A stretch of DNA of 64,000 nt from Spinacia oleracea (GCF_020520425.1 NC_079487.1:134252385-134316384), one strand, 5' to 3'. Shown: positions 1 through 11,876, numbered from the stretch's first letter. The notes: generated by a model not told the origin, from the letters alone. Numbers and translations: made by a program.

Positions 1-500
1 ATTTTAGACATGTTACTTTTTTTTATATAATTTTAGAGGAGGTACTTTTTTAGTTTAGGTATGTTACTTCTATAGTTTAGATTTGTTACTTTTTTTTTTT
101 ATATAGTTTTAGGGGAGCTACGCTATTGGTTTCGCGCTCGTCACACCATCAAGTTGATGGTGTGACTGGTCTCACAGGAGACGCGCTGTACAATTATACC
201 TTCTTAACGTGGTTATACAATGATTAGTAAGTTTAATTATGCTTAGCAGTTTTTCTTAATCGAAAATCAATTAATACATTTTATTTTTTGTCTGGGGCTA
301 ATACCTATACTGTTGTACATGTTGAGTTTAGTAATGCATAGTTGCAGAATATATAATATTTATTAATGTATATTAGCAGAATATTTGACATACCATGATT
401 AAGGTTATTGTTTTAATTAATTATCTCAAAAAATTAGTAAAATATACTATGATATTAAAACTAATGCATCAATTATACCATATCATAAAACATGGAAACT
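1..500. other. AT-rich intergenic DNA with one short palindrome
   Basis: No gene is visible. The first 120 bases repeat a T-rich phrase built around TTTAG and TTACTTTTTT about three times. At 141-165 there is a perfect palindrome with 12-bp arms around one base (TCACACCATCAA, g, TTGATGGTGTGA). It is followed by a TCTCACAGGAGAC phrase that resembles dispersed plant repeats. Nothing here looks coding. Confidence 0.5.
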
Positions 501-506
501 ATGCAT

Positions 507-541
507 GATAGATAGATAAAGATAGATAGATAGATATAGAT

Positions 542-576
<35 letters not shown>

Positions 577-611
577 TTTCCTCTCTTTTAGTATAGTATA
601 TAGATATAGAT

Positions 612-645
<34 letters not shown>
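507..645. repeat. (GATA)n microsatellite, two blocks
   Basis: GATA tetramers fill about 507-576 and 601-645 with a few GATATAGATAAA interruptions. The 25 bases between the blocks contain CTCTCTTTTAGTATAGTATA, which recurs near 2175-2200. Tyr/Ser-rich open frames across this tract on the minus strand come only from the repeat. Confidence 0.9.
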
Positions 646-2310
646 GGGAGTATGTAGTACGCATAAAACCCTAGTATCCGCAAAATCTTTTATGAAAACA
701 AATGATTTAGCATGCACGCTATATAGTATTTGGAACCATAAGATCTTAATATTCTATAGTAGATTATACTTCCTCCTATTTTTAATACTCGCAATGTTTG
801 TGTATTTTATACTATTCACATATTCTATTTTGGCTATTGTTGGTGATTTATAGGTAAGATAAAACATAATAATGTATGATCTTGTTAGATCCGTCTCAAT
901 TGTAGTTTTAAAATATTAACTTTTTATAATTTTTGCTTTAAGATTTAAATATATTAATGATCAAAGTTGTGCATAGACATGCGTGAAAGTAACCAATGTT
1001 GCAAATATTGAAAATCGGAGGAACTATTGAATTATCATGCATATAAATATTCTATAGTAGATCTTATTCTATATTATTTGGAACCATAAGATCTTAATAT
1101 TCTATAGTAGATTTTATGAATTATGAATATTCTATAGTATATTGAATTATGAATATTTCATTTCAAATGATCGATTTGGCATGAAATATATATAGTAAAC
1201 ACAATACTCTACTAATATTGTATAGTAGATTGTATTGATATAGTAAACGCAATACTAACTAATTATTAACAAAAGATCTAAGTATTAGAGAATCTCAATT
1301 ACATATCACTTGGGATTTCAAATATTACTATATGGTTACACGGGTATTATTGTATGGTTTATGATTACATGTATGATTAATAACCGTGTAATATTTGAGA
1401 TTCAGTTTAGATAGAGCCTAATACATGTGTAATTAACTGAACTGAATAATATTACCATATATTTATGATCTCAAATATTACCATATCTATAATATTCCGT
1501 TTAATATTTATCTATTTCTATAGTAGATTATACTTAAATATCATCTGAATATTTTATATTAGATTGCTAACTATATTTAACTTATCTAATAATGTAAATA
1601 TATTAAGAATTTAATTTTTTTTTAAAATAATATTTTTTTATACACAAGGACACTTGTCAGCTCCAGAATGAGCGCCCTGTGTTTTAGTAGAGTATATAGA
1701 TAGATAGATATATATAGATTATTCTCACGCCTAAACAATATGTAAAAATAATATTATGTTTTTTGTGTTTCCATTGTTATAGCCTAAAAAATAGGAGAGT
1801 GGGAGTATAAAATCTCGCAGTTGCATATTTAGATTGGGCTGTATATTTTTTCTGAAAGTTTTGTTATTTGATGCGTGATATTATTGTTTACAAAATATTT
1901 GTTGCTTTAATTATTTTTTTAACATTTTTGTCAGCCGCTTTTTCTGGAAAGTTAACATTAGAATCGGAGATATTATTGTTTTGTGAAATATTTGTTGCTT
2001 TATTAAAAAAATAAATAAATTTCGTAGCCTTTTTTTCCTAGAAGTTTAAGATCATGTGCGGTATTAGAAAGATGTTCTAAAAAGTTTATGCTTAGTTTTT
2101 TTTTAAAATTTTATTTTTAATATTAAAAGAGAGGACCAATCATGTGGTGACATTTGTCATCACCACATTGAGTTCCTCTCTTTTAGTATAGTATATAGAT
2201 TATTATTATTATTATTATTGTTATTAATTTATTGTTGGTATATATATTATATCATTGTTATTATAATATTACCATTATTTTATTACTATTATTGCTTTAA
2301 AAATATTGTC
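646..2310. other. Intergenic, AT-rich, with Helitron-like end fragments
   Basis: No gene is supported. Phrases of the form TTTTAGTA(T/G)AGTATATAGAT occur at about 1682-1703 and 2180-2203. Read on the minus strand they begin TCTATATACT and resemble Helitron 5' termini, but matching 3' hairpins were not found. The phrase around TTCTATAGTAGAT is repeated several times between 750 and 1530, suggesting a decayed repeat. Confidence 0.4.
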
Positions 2311-2715
2311 GTCTAGATCAGAATCGACATGTGCAGATCAGAACCGGTATGATCAGATATGTACATATCATGTCTAGATCAGAATCGATCGGTACAGATC
2401 ATGTGCAGATCAAAACCAATAATTATAGATCAGAACTGATCTGCCCATACCATGTCCATATCAGAACCGATATGTACAGATCATGTCCATATTAGAATTG
2501 ATATGTACAGATCATGTCCAGATTTTAACCATCGTTCCAGATCGGAAACCATACATTCAAATTAGAACCGGTGTGTCCAAGAAATGTCCAAGTTCCATTC
2601 AAAAAAAAAAAATTGTCTAAGTTAAAACCATTATGTCTATATCGGAACCGGTATGACCAGATCATGTGCAACTCATAACTGATTATATCCAGATTGTGTT
2701 CAAATTAGAACCGGA
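2311..2715. repeat. Degenerate GATCATGTCCAGATCAGAACC minisatellite
   Basis: About ten imperfect copies of a unit of roughly 35-40 bp, built from GATCATGTCCA, GATCAGAACCG and ATATGTACA, run head to tail. Copies differ by substitutions and small indels, so the array is old. No open frame of note crosses it. Confidence 0.7.
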
Positions 2716-3116
2716 CCATGTCCAAGTTTATCTAATATGGAGTATAGAATAGTTAAACAATGTGTCATATTTTTTTTTATCTCGTAAGCATCGTCATAAC
2801 TCATAACCCACTAGACTTACATGGAGTAGTCGAACATTACTCGACTACTTATCAATAAAGGTTCGTGCATGTATTCCGCACTTGGCTAATAGGGGTATCA
2901 ATGTATCATACTTTACTGTCCGTATTGTTGATTTGTTTTACACTTTTACTATAAGCCTATAACTCTATAAGGTAATTGTGTACCCATATTTATGAAATTG
3001 GGTAGTAAATTAAGATGATGTATGTTAACAAATAAAAATGATAATTGATTATTTGGAATTAATTAATATTGGAATATTGCAAGCCTATTAATTATTGATA
3101 AAATTGTTGCAAATAA

Positions 3117-3665
3117 TTGGAATATTGCATGCAGCATGCCTATATATTATTGATGATATTAATGAATTATGCATGTGCATGCATACGTACAGCTCCTACG
3201 CTGGTGCAACCAACTACTACTAGTGAGATAGTAGATGATGTTACTCAAGCCATAATACAAGAAATTGCAAAGGAGGAACTTATTGCTGCTTATTATAACA
3301 ACATTAATCAAGAAAAGGCCATTATCAAGGAATTTGGGTCTGCAAAAGAGACACTCAAGTGCGCAAAGAAAGCAGGCGCATGTAGTTCATCTTCTGATTG
3401 CTGTAAAGGTTATTATTGCATGAAGCATTTTCCTTATGCCACTTGCGAGGAACCCTACTACATTAATCAAGAAAATGCAATTAATCAAGAAAATGCAATA
3501 ATTAATCAAGAAAATGCAATTATCAAGGAATTTGGGTTTGAAAAAGAGACACTCAAGTGCCAAGCGAAAGGATCCACATGTGGTCATCCAGGCCTTGATT
3601 GCTGTAGGGGTCCTTGCGAAAAGCCCGCGGGGTCGAAATGGCCTTTTAAATTTTGCACTAAGTAA
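3117..3665 (+). CDS. Tandem two-domain knottin precursor (antimicrobial peptide or trypsin-inhibitor type)
   Basis: The 182-residue frame holds two six-cysteine knottin modules. Module 1 has cysteines at residues 82, 89, 95, 96, 101 and 110; module 2 at 148, 155, 162, 163, 167 and 180. This is the C-X6-C-X5/6-CC-X3/4-C-X8/12-C pattern of plant knottins such as Mirabilis and Phytolacca antimicrobial peptides and the spinach/Mirabilis trypsin inhibitors. Each module follows the same pro-segment (AIIKEFG..KETLK), and the linker between them contains a tandem NQENAI repeat, so the gene grew by internal duplication and the product is probably cleaved into two peptides. The start is uncertain: residues 8-16 are only weakly signal-like, and a good acceptor (CGTACAG at about 3186-3192, just before CTCCTACG) suggests that a signal peptide lies in an unseen upstream exon. 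Which of the two activities it has cannot be read from sequence alone. Confidence 0.75.
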   Translation: MEYCMQHAYILLMILMNYACACIRTAPTLVQPTTTSEIVDDVTQAIIQEIAKEELIAAYYNNINQEKAIIKEFGSAKETLKCAKKAGACSSSSDCCKGYYCMKHFPYATCEEPYYINQENAINQENAIINQENAIIKEFGFEKETLKCQAKGSTCGHPGLDCCRGPCEKPAGSKWPFKFCTK

Positions 3666-5370
3666 GATCGTATCGTGGTGTCGTTTCGTGTCTCTATCTG
3701 AAACTCATGGATCACCGATATGTTGTACGTTGTTTTGTGTTTCCTACATGTATCACGTATCACGTACGTTTATGTTTATTTTTGTATTTGTGTTCATCAG
3801 TTTAGGAGGGTATGGGTCGATGCTCGTTTGATATATTGCTAAGGATCAGAACATCTATTATTGTATGTCGTTGTAACTTGTACGTACGTACTTTCCTTTG
3901 TTGTTCATTAATAAAAACCCCCCTCTAATTGTCATATGTACGTACTCTGTATAATGCATGTTTTAAGTAAATTAAGATCTAGATTCAATTATTAACCAGT
4001 TAATTATTGTATAAAATCACCCTTATAATTATATTTTCACCAAAGAAGCCACCAGTCCATCAACTACCCATCTTTTTCTCTCTCTAGCCATTAACGGACT
4101 GTAACAAGTAACGTACATCTAATTTTTGTGGTTAATTTTACGTACAACGCGATCCGGTGTTGCTAGAGATAGATGGCCAACCCTGGCGGGTTAGGTGGGT
4201 ACGTCATGAGTGAGTTTGGTGGGTTGTGGGTGGTCCAGTATATTAATGTTAATCCAAATAACATCAAATTATACCAATTAACCAATGTCTCGGGTTCGAG
4301 CCTTGAGTATGTAAAAAACCTCAACTGGAAGGAATGATGCCCATCGAGGTACTTATGCAAGCTCCTACGGGAAATGTCCACTCGCGAAAGGCGGTGGGAG
4401 AACTCCTCGTAGTAGAACCAAAACAATAATAAAAATAATAGTAATTATATTGAAATCGGTTATAAATAAATTAAAAAATCAACCTCATATAGCACATCGA
4501 ATGATAAACCTTAACCGATATTTTTTTTGGTGACATAGTACTATTGAAATGAGAATGTATGTCAACTATTGAATGTAAGTTAACTATTCAATTTTAAGGA
4601 AAATCCACCAATTGAGGTTGGAATGAGTGGTTAAGGGCCTCTTGCTCCTTAATCAAGGTCAAAAAAAAATTTAAGGAAAATCCGGCAGCATTTTCGTACA
4701 GTTCACCAAGTATACGATGTAGGTAATTTATTACCTACATATGTACCCAGAGAACAAAATAGGGAAACGATGGGCCAATATATTCCCTAGAATAAAAAAG
4801 AAGATATACATTCACTTCCTAAGTGAGATTAAACGTCCAAGAACAGTACCAAAATGGGGACTATTCAAGATTTACTCCTAACGAGTAAGTCTTGAACGGG
4901 GTATCTAGGCATATGATGATGGTGCATTTACTTTTAGACAATAATTTAAACCGCAAACATACATAAATGCGTATTTTATATATACTATCTCGCAAACTAA
5001 TAGACTAACTAACAACTTAAAAATAGAGTATATACTATTCTAAAAAAAAACTCGAAAATAGAGTATAAAGGGAGGAAAACTCACCTTTAAACAATCGCCA
5101 ATTATATTTTCTACTGAAGATGGTGGGGAAGCGTTTATCCTGCACATAGCAGCAAGAAACTATTAGATTAAATACAAAACAGTGACCAGCCGCATTCATA
5201 TTTAATGATTTATGTACTCAGATAATAAAAAGATGATCAACAAATTAAAAATTAGGAATCATTTTCTTGTATCATTACTTAAATTTACTTTTTAACGAAA
5301 CCCTAATTGGCATGCATGAATGATTTATGTACTCATATAATAAAAATATTTTAGGCCTTATTTTCATAAC
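3666..5370. other. Intergenic region with SINE-like fragments
   Basis: No gene is seen. The knottin 3' region runs to about 3920 with AATAAA at 3910. Around 4285-4430 a GGGTTCGAGCC phrase like a polymerase III B box sits in a repeat-looking stretch. At 4600-4672 a short phrase ends in an A-run after GGTCAA. Both may be decayed SINEs. The rest is AT-rich. Confidence 0.35.
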
Positions 5371-5475
5371 TTGTTTGTTTTCTTTGTTTTTTTTATTTTA
5401 TTTTATAGTTTAATTAGTTTAGTTTTTTGTTTTCATTATTTATTTCTATTTCTATTTCTATTTATTTATTTCTTT

Positions 5476-5477
<2 letters not shown>

Positions 5478-5515
<38 letters not shown>

Positions 5516-5618
5516 CTACTACTACTACTAGTAGTAGCGAGCACCACCTCCCTGCTTCTTCTCCACACTGCGAGCACCACCTCCCTGCTTCTTCTCCACA
5601 CTGCGAGCACCACCTCCA
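5478..5618. repeat. (TTA)n / (CTA)n tract and 33-bp minisatellite
   Basis: A TTA and CTA trinucleotide tract (about 5478-5533) is followed by two perfect 33-bp units at 5537-5569 and 5570-5602 and a partial third to 5618. Units begin GCGAGCACCACCTCCCTG. They lie inside the sequence that ends in the CACTA-type terminus at 6198. Confidence 0.8.
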
Positions 5619-6198
5619 ATCCTCCCAACAACACCTACCGCAAATTAACCCAAAATAGAGACCAAAACTGAAGCCAAGAACAGAACAAAAACAGAGAATT
5701 AAGCTTGCTGTAATTTAATTAAATTTATGACGCAATTACACCATACCTAGGAACAGGAGACGAACTCCATTGAAGCCATTGCCGATCGGGTGGAGAGAAT
5801 TGCGTGGTGGTTCTTCTTTTCTAGCTCGTCGCCGGTGGAATGGAGAGAATGCAAAGTTCGTGCGAGTGTGTGAATGTGAATTGAAGAGCAAGGTGAATCG
5901 GAGAAGATGAGATGAGGTGTCGACGTCGCCCGTGAAGATTAGCAGAGGCGTCGCTGGTGAAGTTGACTAGAGGCGTCGCCGGTGAAGAAGAAGTTTAGAA
6001 GATGTTTGGGTTTATAGGAGCCGCGAGAACAAGTACAGGGAGCAAAGGTAGCAACGAAAAAAGCTTTAGGTCGAAGAGCTGCGCTTCCCACGAAACCGGA
6101 GGGAATTTTTTTAATTTTTATTTTTTTTAGTCAAAGGATGCCCTTGTCTAACAAGCGCTACCTTTAAGGGGCCACTTTTGAAGATTTTTCTACTAGTG
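5619..6198. mobile_element. CACTA (En/Spm)-type terminal region, one end seen
   Basis: The right edge at 6198 reads, on the minus strand, CACTAGTAGAAAAATCTTC, a CACTA-type terminal sequence. Just inside lie subterminal phrases such as AAGCGCTACCTTTAAGGGGCC. The interior has a repeated GTCGCCGGTGAAG phrase (about 5920-5990) and a CACGAAACC..GGAGG block. No transposase is visible, and the opposite CACTA end was not located, so this is a fragment or non-autonomous element of unknown length. Confidence 0.5.
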
Positions 6199-6320
6199 AA
6201 GGAAGCTAATGCTAATTACGGTTTAAATCCTAAGCGCCAAAAGAACTTTTCTTTAATAAAAACTCCTTTATCATTAAATATTGCATTATGGTTGACTTTA
6301 CGCTTTTCAAAACATGACTG

Positions 6321-6467
6321 GGTTTTTTGTGTGTGTTACCACCCGGTACACCTTTAGGGTTAATCCGAATTCGGGACTAGTTCTGGATGGATAGGTTCCA
6401 GTCCCCTCCCAATTGTTGTTGCAGGGGATCGAACACGCGGTCCGCCCTACCAAGTTCAGCCCTAATC
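6321..6467 (-). mobile_element. tRNA-derived SINE with 10-bp target duplication
   Basis: Read on the minus strand the element has a B-box-like GTGTTCGATCCCC motif, a body with GGGAGGGGACT, and a 3' end GGTAACACACAC followed by an A-run. The direct repeat AACATGACTG flanks it at 6311-6320 and 6468-6477. The same family occurs at about 27733-27900 and 38136-38299. Confidence 0.75.
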
Positions 6468-6477
6468 AACATGACTG

Positions 6478-7459
6478 TGAGCCTTAATATCTGAAACTTG
6501 GATAAGTAAGTATTATGAAAAGATATTTAGAGAATATATAGATACATATCTAGCAAAATATCACCTAACTACAATTTTTTTTCTTACGTATAAATCACAA
6601 AAGATTTTCTAGCAACTGAAAATTGAAAGCGCACCATGGGCCATAGACTGACTGCACGGATGGGCTTTCAAATCAAAGCACGTTAGCGCATCAAAAATTC
6701 TTCAGAAACCGGCCCAACACTGGGGCAACCCCCTAACTCACTTAAAGGATGCTACTTAATTACCTACTTTGTATCTTTTTGACCCCACATAAATAAATAG
6801 TGTAAAAAAATAAGATGGTGCGATATATAAGGGAAGGGAATAAGTATAAATTTTCAAAATTTTAATTATAATTTATAATATTTCAAAAATAATATTTTAA
6901 TGAAATATTTTGTCAAAGAACCATTACATTCAACAAAATTAAAAAAAAAAAAACGTCGGGCTTCTGGTTTAACAAAAAAGAACCCTATAATGTTGGCCTT
7001 CTAGTTTAACAAAAATGAACCCTATAAAACCCATGAGCCCAACTTGAGCGCATTCTTTTAAAACTTGGTAGCATCGACAACTAGTGTTTAAACTGCGTAA
7101 TTTAGAAGGTGGACCGTGGTGCACAATCCTCTACGTACACCAGTATCAAAACTACGTCGTTTTGATATTTTTTAAATTTTTTTAAATAATTAAAACTTGA
7201 AAAAAAAGATAGATTTATATTTTATAATTAAAAAATAAATAAAAAAAACAATGCCAAAGATTGCGCCTAACAAACTGTTATCCGACCCATTTTCACAACT
7301 ACTTACGCCTGACTAAAATAAAAAAAAGGAATTTTCTTTAAAACTGCGTTTTGGGACGAATTGTTTAAGCTGCTATTCTTCATCTTTCTCTCACTCTCTT
7401 CTCCTCGCCGCTTCCGTTGGCTTCCTGCGAATCTCATCTTGCATCCACTAAACTCAACA
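6478..7459 (+). promoter_or_regulatory. RPS11 upstream region and 5' UTR
   Basis: Up to about 7300 this is AT-rich spacer. AACCCTATAA telo-box-like motifs occur at 6980 and 7018, and a site II-like TGGGCT (minus-strand reading of AGCCCA) near 7038; both motif types are common in plant ribosomal-protein promoters. The stretch 7375-7420 is pyrimidine-rich (CTCTTCTCCTCGCCGCTTCC), like a leader of translation-machinery genes. The transcription start itself cannot be fixed. Confidence 0.45.
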
Positions 7460-10400
7460 ATGGCGGAACAGGTACAATTCAACCCTATTGCTTCCATTTA
7501 TTTATTTATTTTCGATCTCAATTTTATCCCTAAGTTTTTATTATATTATCGTATTTATTAATTTACATTTCGTTATTTTTGGTACAGACTGAGAAGGCTT
7601 TCTTGAAGCAGCCTAAAGTGTTTTTGAGGTATTATCTTATTTTTAGATTAGAAATTGAATACGTTTTTGGTTGATTATCAAGTTTATTATTTCATTTAAT
7701 TGAAAATTTATATTAAATTGTAGCTCGAAGAAGACTGGAAAGGGAAAGAGGCCTGGGAAAGGAGGAAATCGTTTCTGGAAGAGCATTGGTTTGAGCTTTA
7801 AGACTCCCAGAGAAGCTATTGAAGGTACTTTCTTTTTTTTCATTATTTTGCTGATTTGACTGATTTTTGGGTTAATGAGATTAATTTTACTAATTTCGAT
7901 TTAATATTTTAATGCTGTCAATGTTTGAAGTGGGTGATTAAGGGACGTATTTCTTGAATGTATTTTATGTTTTTGGGATTTGGTAATTTGAGTCTGTTGG
8001 TAATGCAATTTTTGTGTGTCTCTAAGTTGATGGTTTGCAAATGGTTTGCAAAGATTGGTGATGGTATGAGTGTATGATGCTGTTCTTTGTGCTTTGTGTT
8101 GTATGAATTCGTGGGACAATGTTTATTCGCTGTCATAGTAGTTTGTTTGTGCTCTTAGTTGGATATAAATAGGGTTGTTTGTGCTCATAGTAGTTTGTTT
8201 GTGTTCATTGTGCTTTGTGTTGTATACTTGTATGAATTCGTCGGACAATGTTTCTTCGCTGTCATAGTAGTTTGTTTGTGCTCTTAGTTGGATTTAAATA
8301 GGGTTGAATTGGATTTAAATAGGGCTGTTTGTGCTCATAGTAGTTTGTTTGTGTTCATTGTGCTTTGTGTTGTATGAATTCGTGGGACAATGTTTCTTCG
8401 CTGTCATAGTAGTTTGTTTGTACTCTTAGAGACTTGCTGGCAAACTGGTCAGTTTAAGAAAAGGTTTATAGTTTCTGAAATGGATTCATGTGATCTTCAG
8501 TGGAGTGGGCGCACACTGTTGATGTTCACTTGGTGAGTAGTGATTGGTCTGGATGAATTTGATTGTTTCATTGCATTTGCGAGAACTGCAAAGGTTGGAG
8601 TGTTTCCTAGTATTGGGTTATTATTGTGATATTATACCATGTCATGTCTTCGTGTGGTTTCTGAGATCAGTTAGGTGGAGAGAGCTGACGCCCATTATTC
8701 ATCTGGGATTGGGCAAGTTGATGCCGAAACATAATAGTCGTTGCCACACGACACATAGGCTGCCACACGGCACATAGGCAGTTTCATGTTGGTATCAACA
8801 ACGACTACAAATCGGCATAGTTAGTTTTGGTGTTTAGTGACTTGTTCACTTATTTATTTGCTTAAGCATTGTGCTAGAAACTGAATCAATTAAGGAAAGT
8901 AAATCAGAATTATAGAGAAGCAGGGCCAGATATGGAGTATTATTGATTAGGGAAATCAGTAATACAACTCGCCTTCTTTCGAGAGGAAGGAGAACTCTCC
9001 CAGACAATAAGATCTCACTATATTTTTCTCAATGCCTTCTATTCCATTCTTCCCCCCCCCCCCCCCCCCCCCTTATAAAGACAAATAAGGACAAATTCTA
9101 ACAGAATCTCATAACAGAATTCTATTGGGATTACAACCCTTAACAAACTCAGTAATATATAAAATACTAGATTACCCTTCTCTCTAGAATTACTTAATTA
9201 ATCATTCAACTTCGCTTTTCCTTTTCTGCGTGCATAAGTGAACTTAATGGGAGGTTTGTTCCTTGCACATTGTTAGCGCAATGTCGAGTATTCGGAAAGT
9301 AGCTTGTTTATGAGTTTGGTATTTACATTTAACTCTTGATAATCTGATAAGTTTTGGAGAACTTAAGTAGACGAGGGTCATGACTTCAGTTATGGTTCCA
9401 ACTATTAAAAGGAACTTAAATTTGTCAATTGCTTCATGAACTTTTATTTACTTAATGGACCTCAACTGGATAAAATGAAATTATCCCCTCACTTCGACAC
9501 AAACTTGCTACTGTTGGAACCGCTGTAGATTTACTCATTACAAAGTGCTTTATGGTGGAGATGAACAGCTATTTTATTCAAAGGAGTCCTCAATGGACTA
9601 TGAAATATTATTGGAGTTTGTTTGAACAATGTGTTATAGTGGGCCTTAAAAATGAGTATTATTGTTTTTGGGCATAGTATATAGTTTACTCAAACATATG
9701 AAGTATATAATAGTATTGGATAATATTCCACTCTTTTGAGAAAAGATGGATGTCAAAAGATGTACTTAAGAGATGTTGAAATCCATGGGAAGAAGCTTTA
9801 ACTTGCTTAAGTTCCAGAAAAATGCTGAGTTCATGTTTAAATTATGATAGGAAGGAATATTTACTTCTTTTGCAGTACACCTAACTTTTTACCATTTTGA
9901 AATGGAAAAGAAGTGCCAAAGGCGAGAAACATGGTAGCTGTTTCCTCTTGATTAGGGCTTGAGACATTTTGGTCGTTTGAAACTTAGAATCGTTTAGGAG
10001 TATAAGGCATATAAGCTATTGTGAAGAGAAAAATGTGGTGTCAAAAAAACCACTTGTATGTTGGTTGAACTCTGTTGAAAAGCTGCGAATGCTACCCTAT
10101 TGCTTGAGGTGTATATGTCAAATGGTATATGGTGTAAAGAGTTCCTGGGTAGAAGACACGTGGTAGCAGCTGAGCAGGCCATATAAGAGATTGTTAGGAA
10201 TCATGGGAAAGAGAAAAATTAATAATGCTTTATATATTCTTTTGTAATTCATAAGTGTTCTGTAGTGCTCCTATTCTGAATATGATATATTTCTTTTTTT
10301 TTACCCCCTTGCTCATGCTTCAAATATTCAACCTAATATTGTACTGCTTGCTGATACTGGGCTTCATTTGGACAACGTTCAAGATTTTGTTTATTCTATG

Positions 10401-11203
10401 TGCTAATCCTGTAAAAGCTAGGGTTAGATGAGGTGCTAATCATTCATAGGAGCATGCTATTCTTTTTCTTAAAAAAATCTTATCTACTATCTTGAAAGGA
10501 TTACGATCATCTTGGCCAGGTTCATATGGGATCGGTTTTAGGAAGTATATCTCAGTTAGTACATGGTTTATAGCTATGTTTCTTAAATCCTTGCAATCTT
10601 TGTATTGAAAGTGATTATTACATTCCCAATTTATTTTGTGATGACTGGTTTTGTGTTGTAATTCAAACATAACAAGTGAAGTGATGTTTGATGTCAGGAA
10701 CATACATTGACAAGAAATGTCCCTTCACCGGTTCTGTTTCAATCAGGGGACGTATTTTAGCTGGTACTTGCCACAGTGCTAAGATGCAGAGAACCATCAT
10801 TGTTCGCAGGAACTACCTCCATTACATCAAGAAATACCAAAGGCAAGAGTTGGTTATTTTCCTCTCCCACATGCCATGGTGAATGTGATTGTGAAGTATT
10901 TTTATTGTGCTTTTTATGGTTTCTGCCTGCAGGTATGAGAAGAGACACTCAAATATCCCTGCACATGTGTCACCTTGCTTCCGTGTCAAGGAAGGAGACC
11001 ATGTTATCATTGGTCAATGCAGGTTTGCAACTCTTTCACTGCTATTTGCATATTTTGAATCAGATGATAGTATTGAATGTTGTATAATGACCTCGTATGT
11101 GTATGTATACAGGCCTATCTCGAAGACAGTGAGATTCAATGTGTTGAAGGTAATCCCAGCAGGAGCTGCTGCTGGAGGAAAGAAGGCTTTTGCAGGACTG
11201 TAA
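7460..11203 (+). CDS. RPS11: 40S ribosomal protein S11 (uS17)
   Basis: Six coding exons join to a 159-aa protein: 7460-7471, 7588-7628, 7724-7824, 10698-10842, 10933-11022, 11113-11203. The start [16 protein letters not shown] and blocks such as [20 protein letters not shown] and [20 protein letters not shown] match plant cytosolic RPS11, and the length equals the family norm. It is a core protein of the small ribosomal subunit. Intron 4 (10843-10932) begins GCAAGA and ends CTGCAG, a GC-AG intron; the other four are GT-AG. Intron 3 is 2.9 kb and repeat-rich. The 3' UTR probably extends to about 11350. The reading frame is unbroken, so the gene looks functional. Confidence 0.96.
8090..8428 (+). 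repeat. Tandem repeat of 121-150 bp inside RPS11 intron 3
   Basis: Three head-to-tail copies start with TGCTTTGTGTTGTAT at 8090, 8211 and 8361. Each also contains GAATTCGT(G/C)GGACAATGTTT and two CATAGTAGTTTGTTTGTG phrases. The second unit is longer because GTTGGATTTAAATAGGG is doubled inside it. High similarity suggests recent expansion. Confidence 0.85.
9052..9072. repeat. Poly(C) tract, 21 bases, in RPS11 intron 3
   Basis: An uninterrupted run of 21 C lies in the intron. The surrounding 8890-9200 is unlike its neighbours and may be an inserted repeat of unknown type; no terminal repeats or target duplication were found. Confidence 0.85.
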
Positions 11204-11876
11204 GGTATTTTTGAACAGATTGTGGTGTAGCTAGGATCTGTTTTGAATTTTGATAATTTGAAATCAGTTTTGTGAATACGTCTTTTTGGTATAATCTTGG
11301 GAAATTGTAGTTCAAATATCTTTATATTGTCAAATGTTTTGTTTTAGGACCTACTGTAGTTTGTTTTGCAATATTATTACTGCGATCACATTCTTTCAGC
11401 TTCTCTAGTATCATTGGAAGATGATCCTATTCATTTTATTTCTGGCAACATATATAGCACTTAATACGAACGAGACTGAAATCTGAACCAATTTGAGAAT
11501 TGTTGAAACCAGGATATGGGTTTTATTGCTGATTTTTTTCTGGTGGTTGCGTTTGAAATATAAGCTTCCTGATTTTCATGCATGAGTTTTGAACTGAAGT
11601 GAACATTCGGATGGTAAGTGATGAATGAGAACCCAAAGGAAGATCGAATTATTAGGAGTCATCCGAGCATTCGACCGGATGGAAGAAAATAATTTTAGAG
11701 AAAATCATCTATAAGAACGATGGAAGAAAATAATTTTAGATTTCTAAAATAAAAAATCATATGTCATAACAATCTCACAATACATATATATGGATCCATA
11801 AAACCTAAATATGATATATCATACAAGTAATTTGTTAAAATTAAAATAAGCTCGATACATTTCTCTATTTTATTTA
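11204..11876. other. Spacer between RPS11 and F-box gene, convergent 3' ends
   Basis: RPS11 (plus) and the F-box gene (minus) converge here. The part from about 11697 to 11876 is the 3' flank of the F-box gene and is shared with the paralogous copy at 29927-30110. No other gene is seen. Confidence 0.6.

Noticed and set aside
473-717. Open frames rich in Tyr, Ser, Leu and Ile on the minus strand
   Set aside because: They are translations of the GATA microsatellite.
3514-3831. 105-codon frame overlapping the knottin gene
   Set aside because: It is another frame of the knottin second module and 3' UTR; the cysteine spacing belongs to the 3117-3665 frame.
5371-5658. 95-codon frame with Phe/Ile run and SSPHCEHHLPA repeats
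   Set aside because: The product of the TTA tract and the 33-bp minisatellite inside a CACTA-type region.
8890-9200. Possible LTR-type fragment in RPS11 intron 3
   Set aside because: The composition is unlike its flanks, but there are no paired terminal repeats, primer site or target duplication, so no family can be named.
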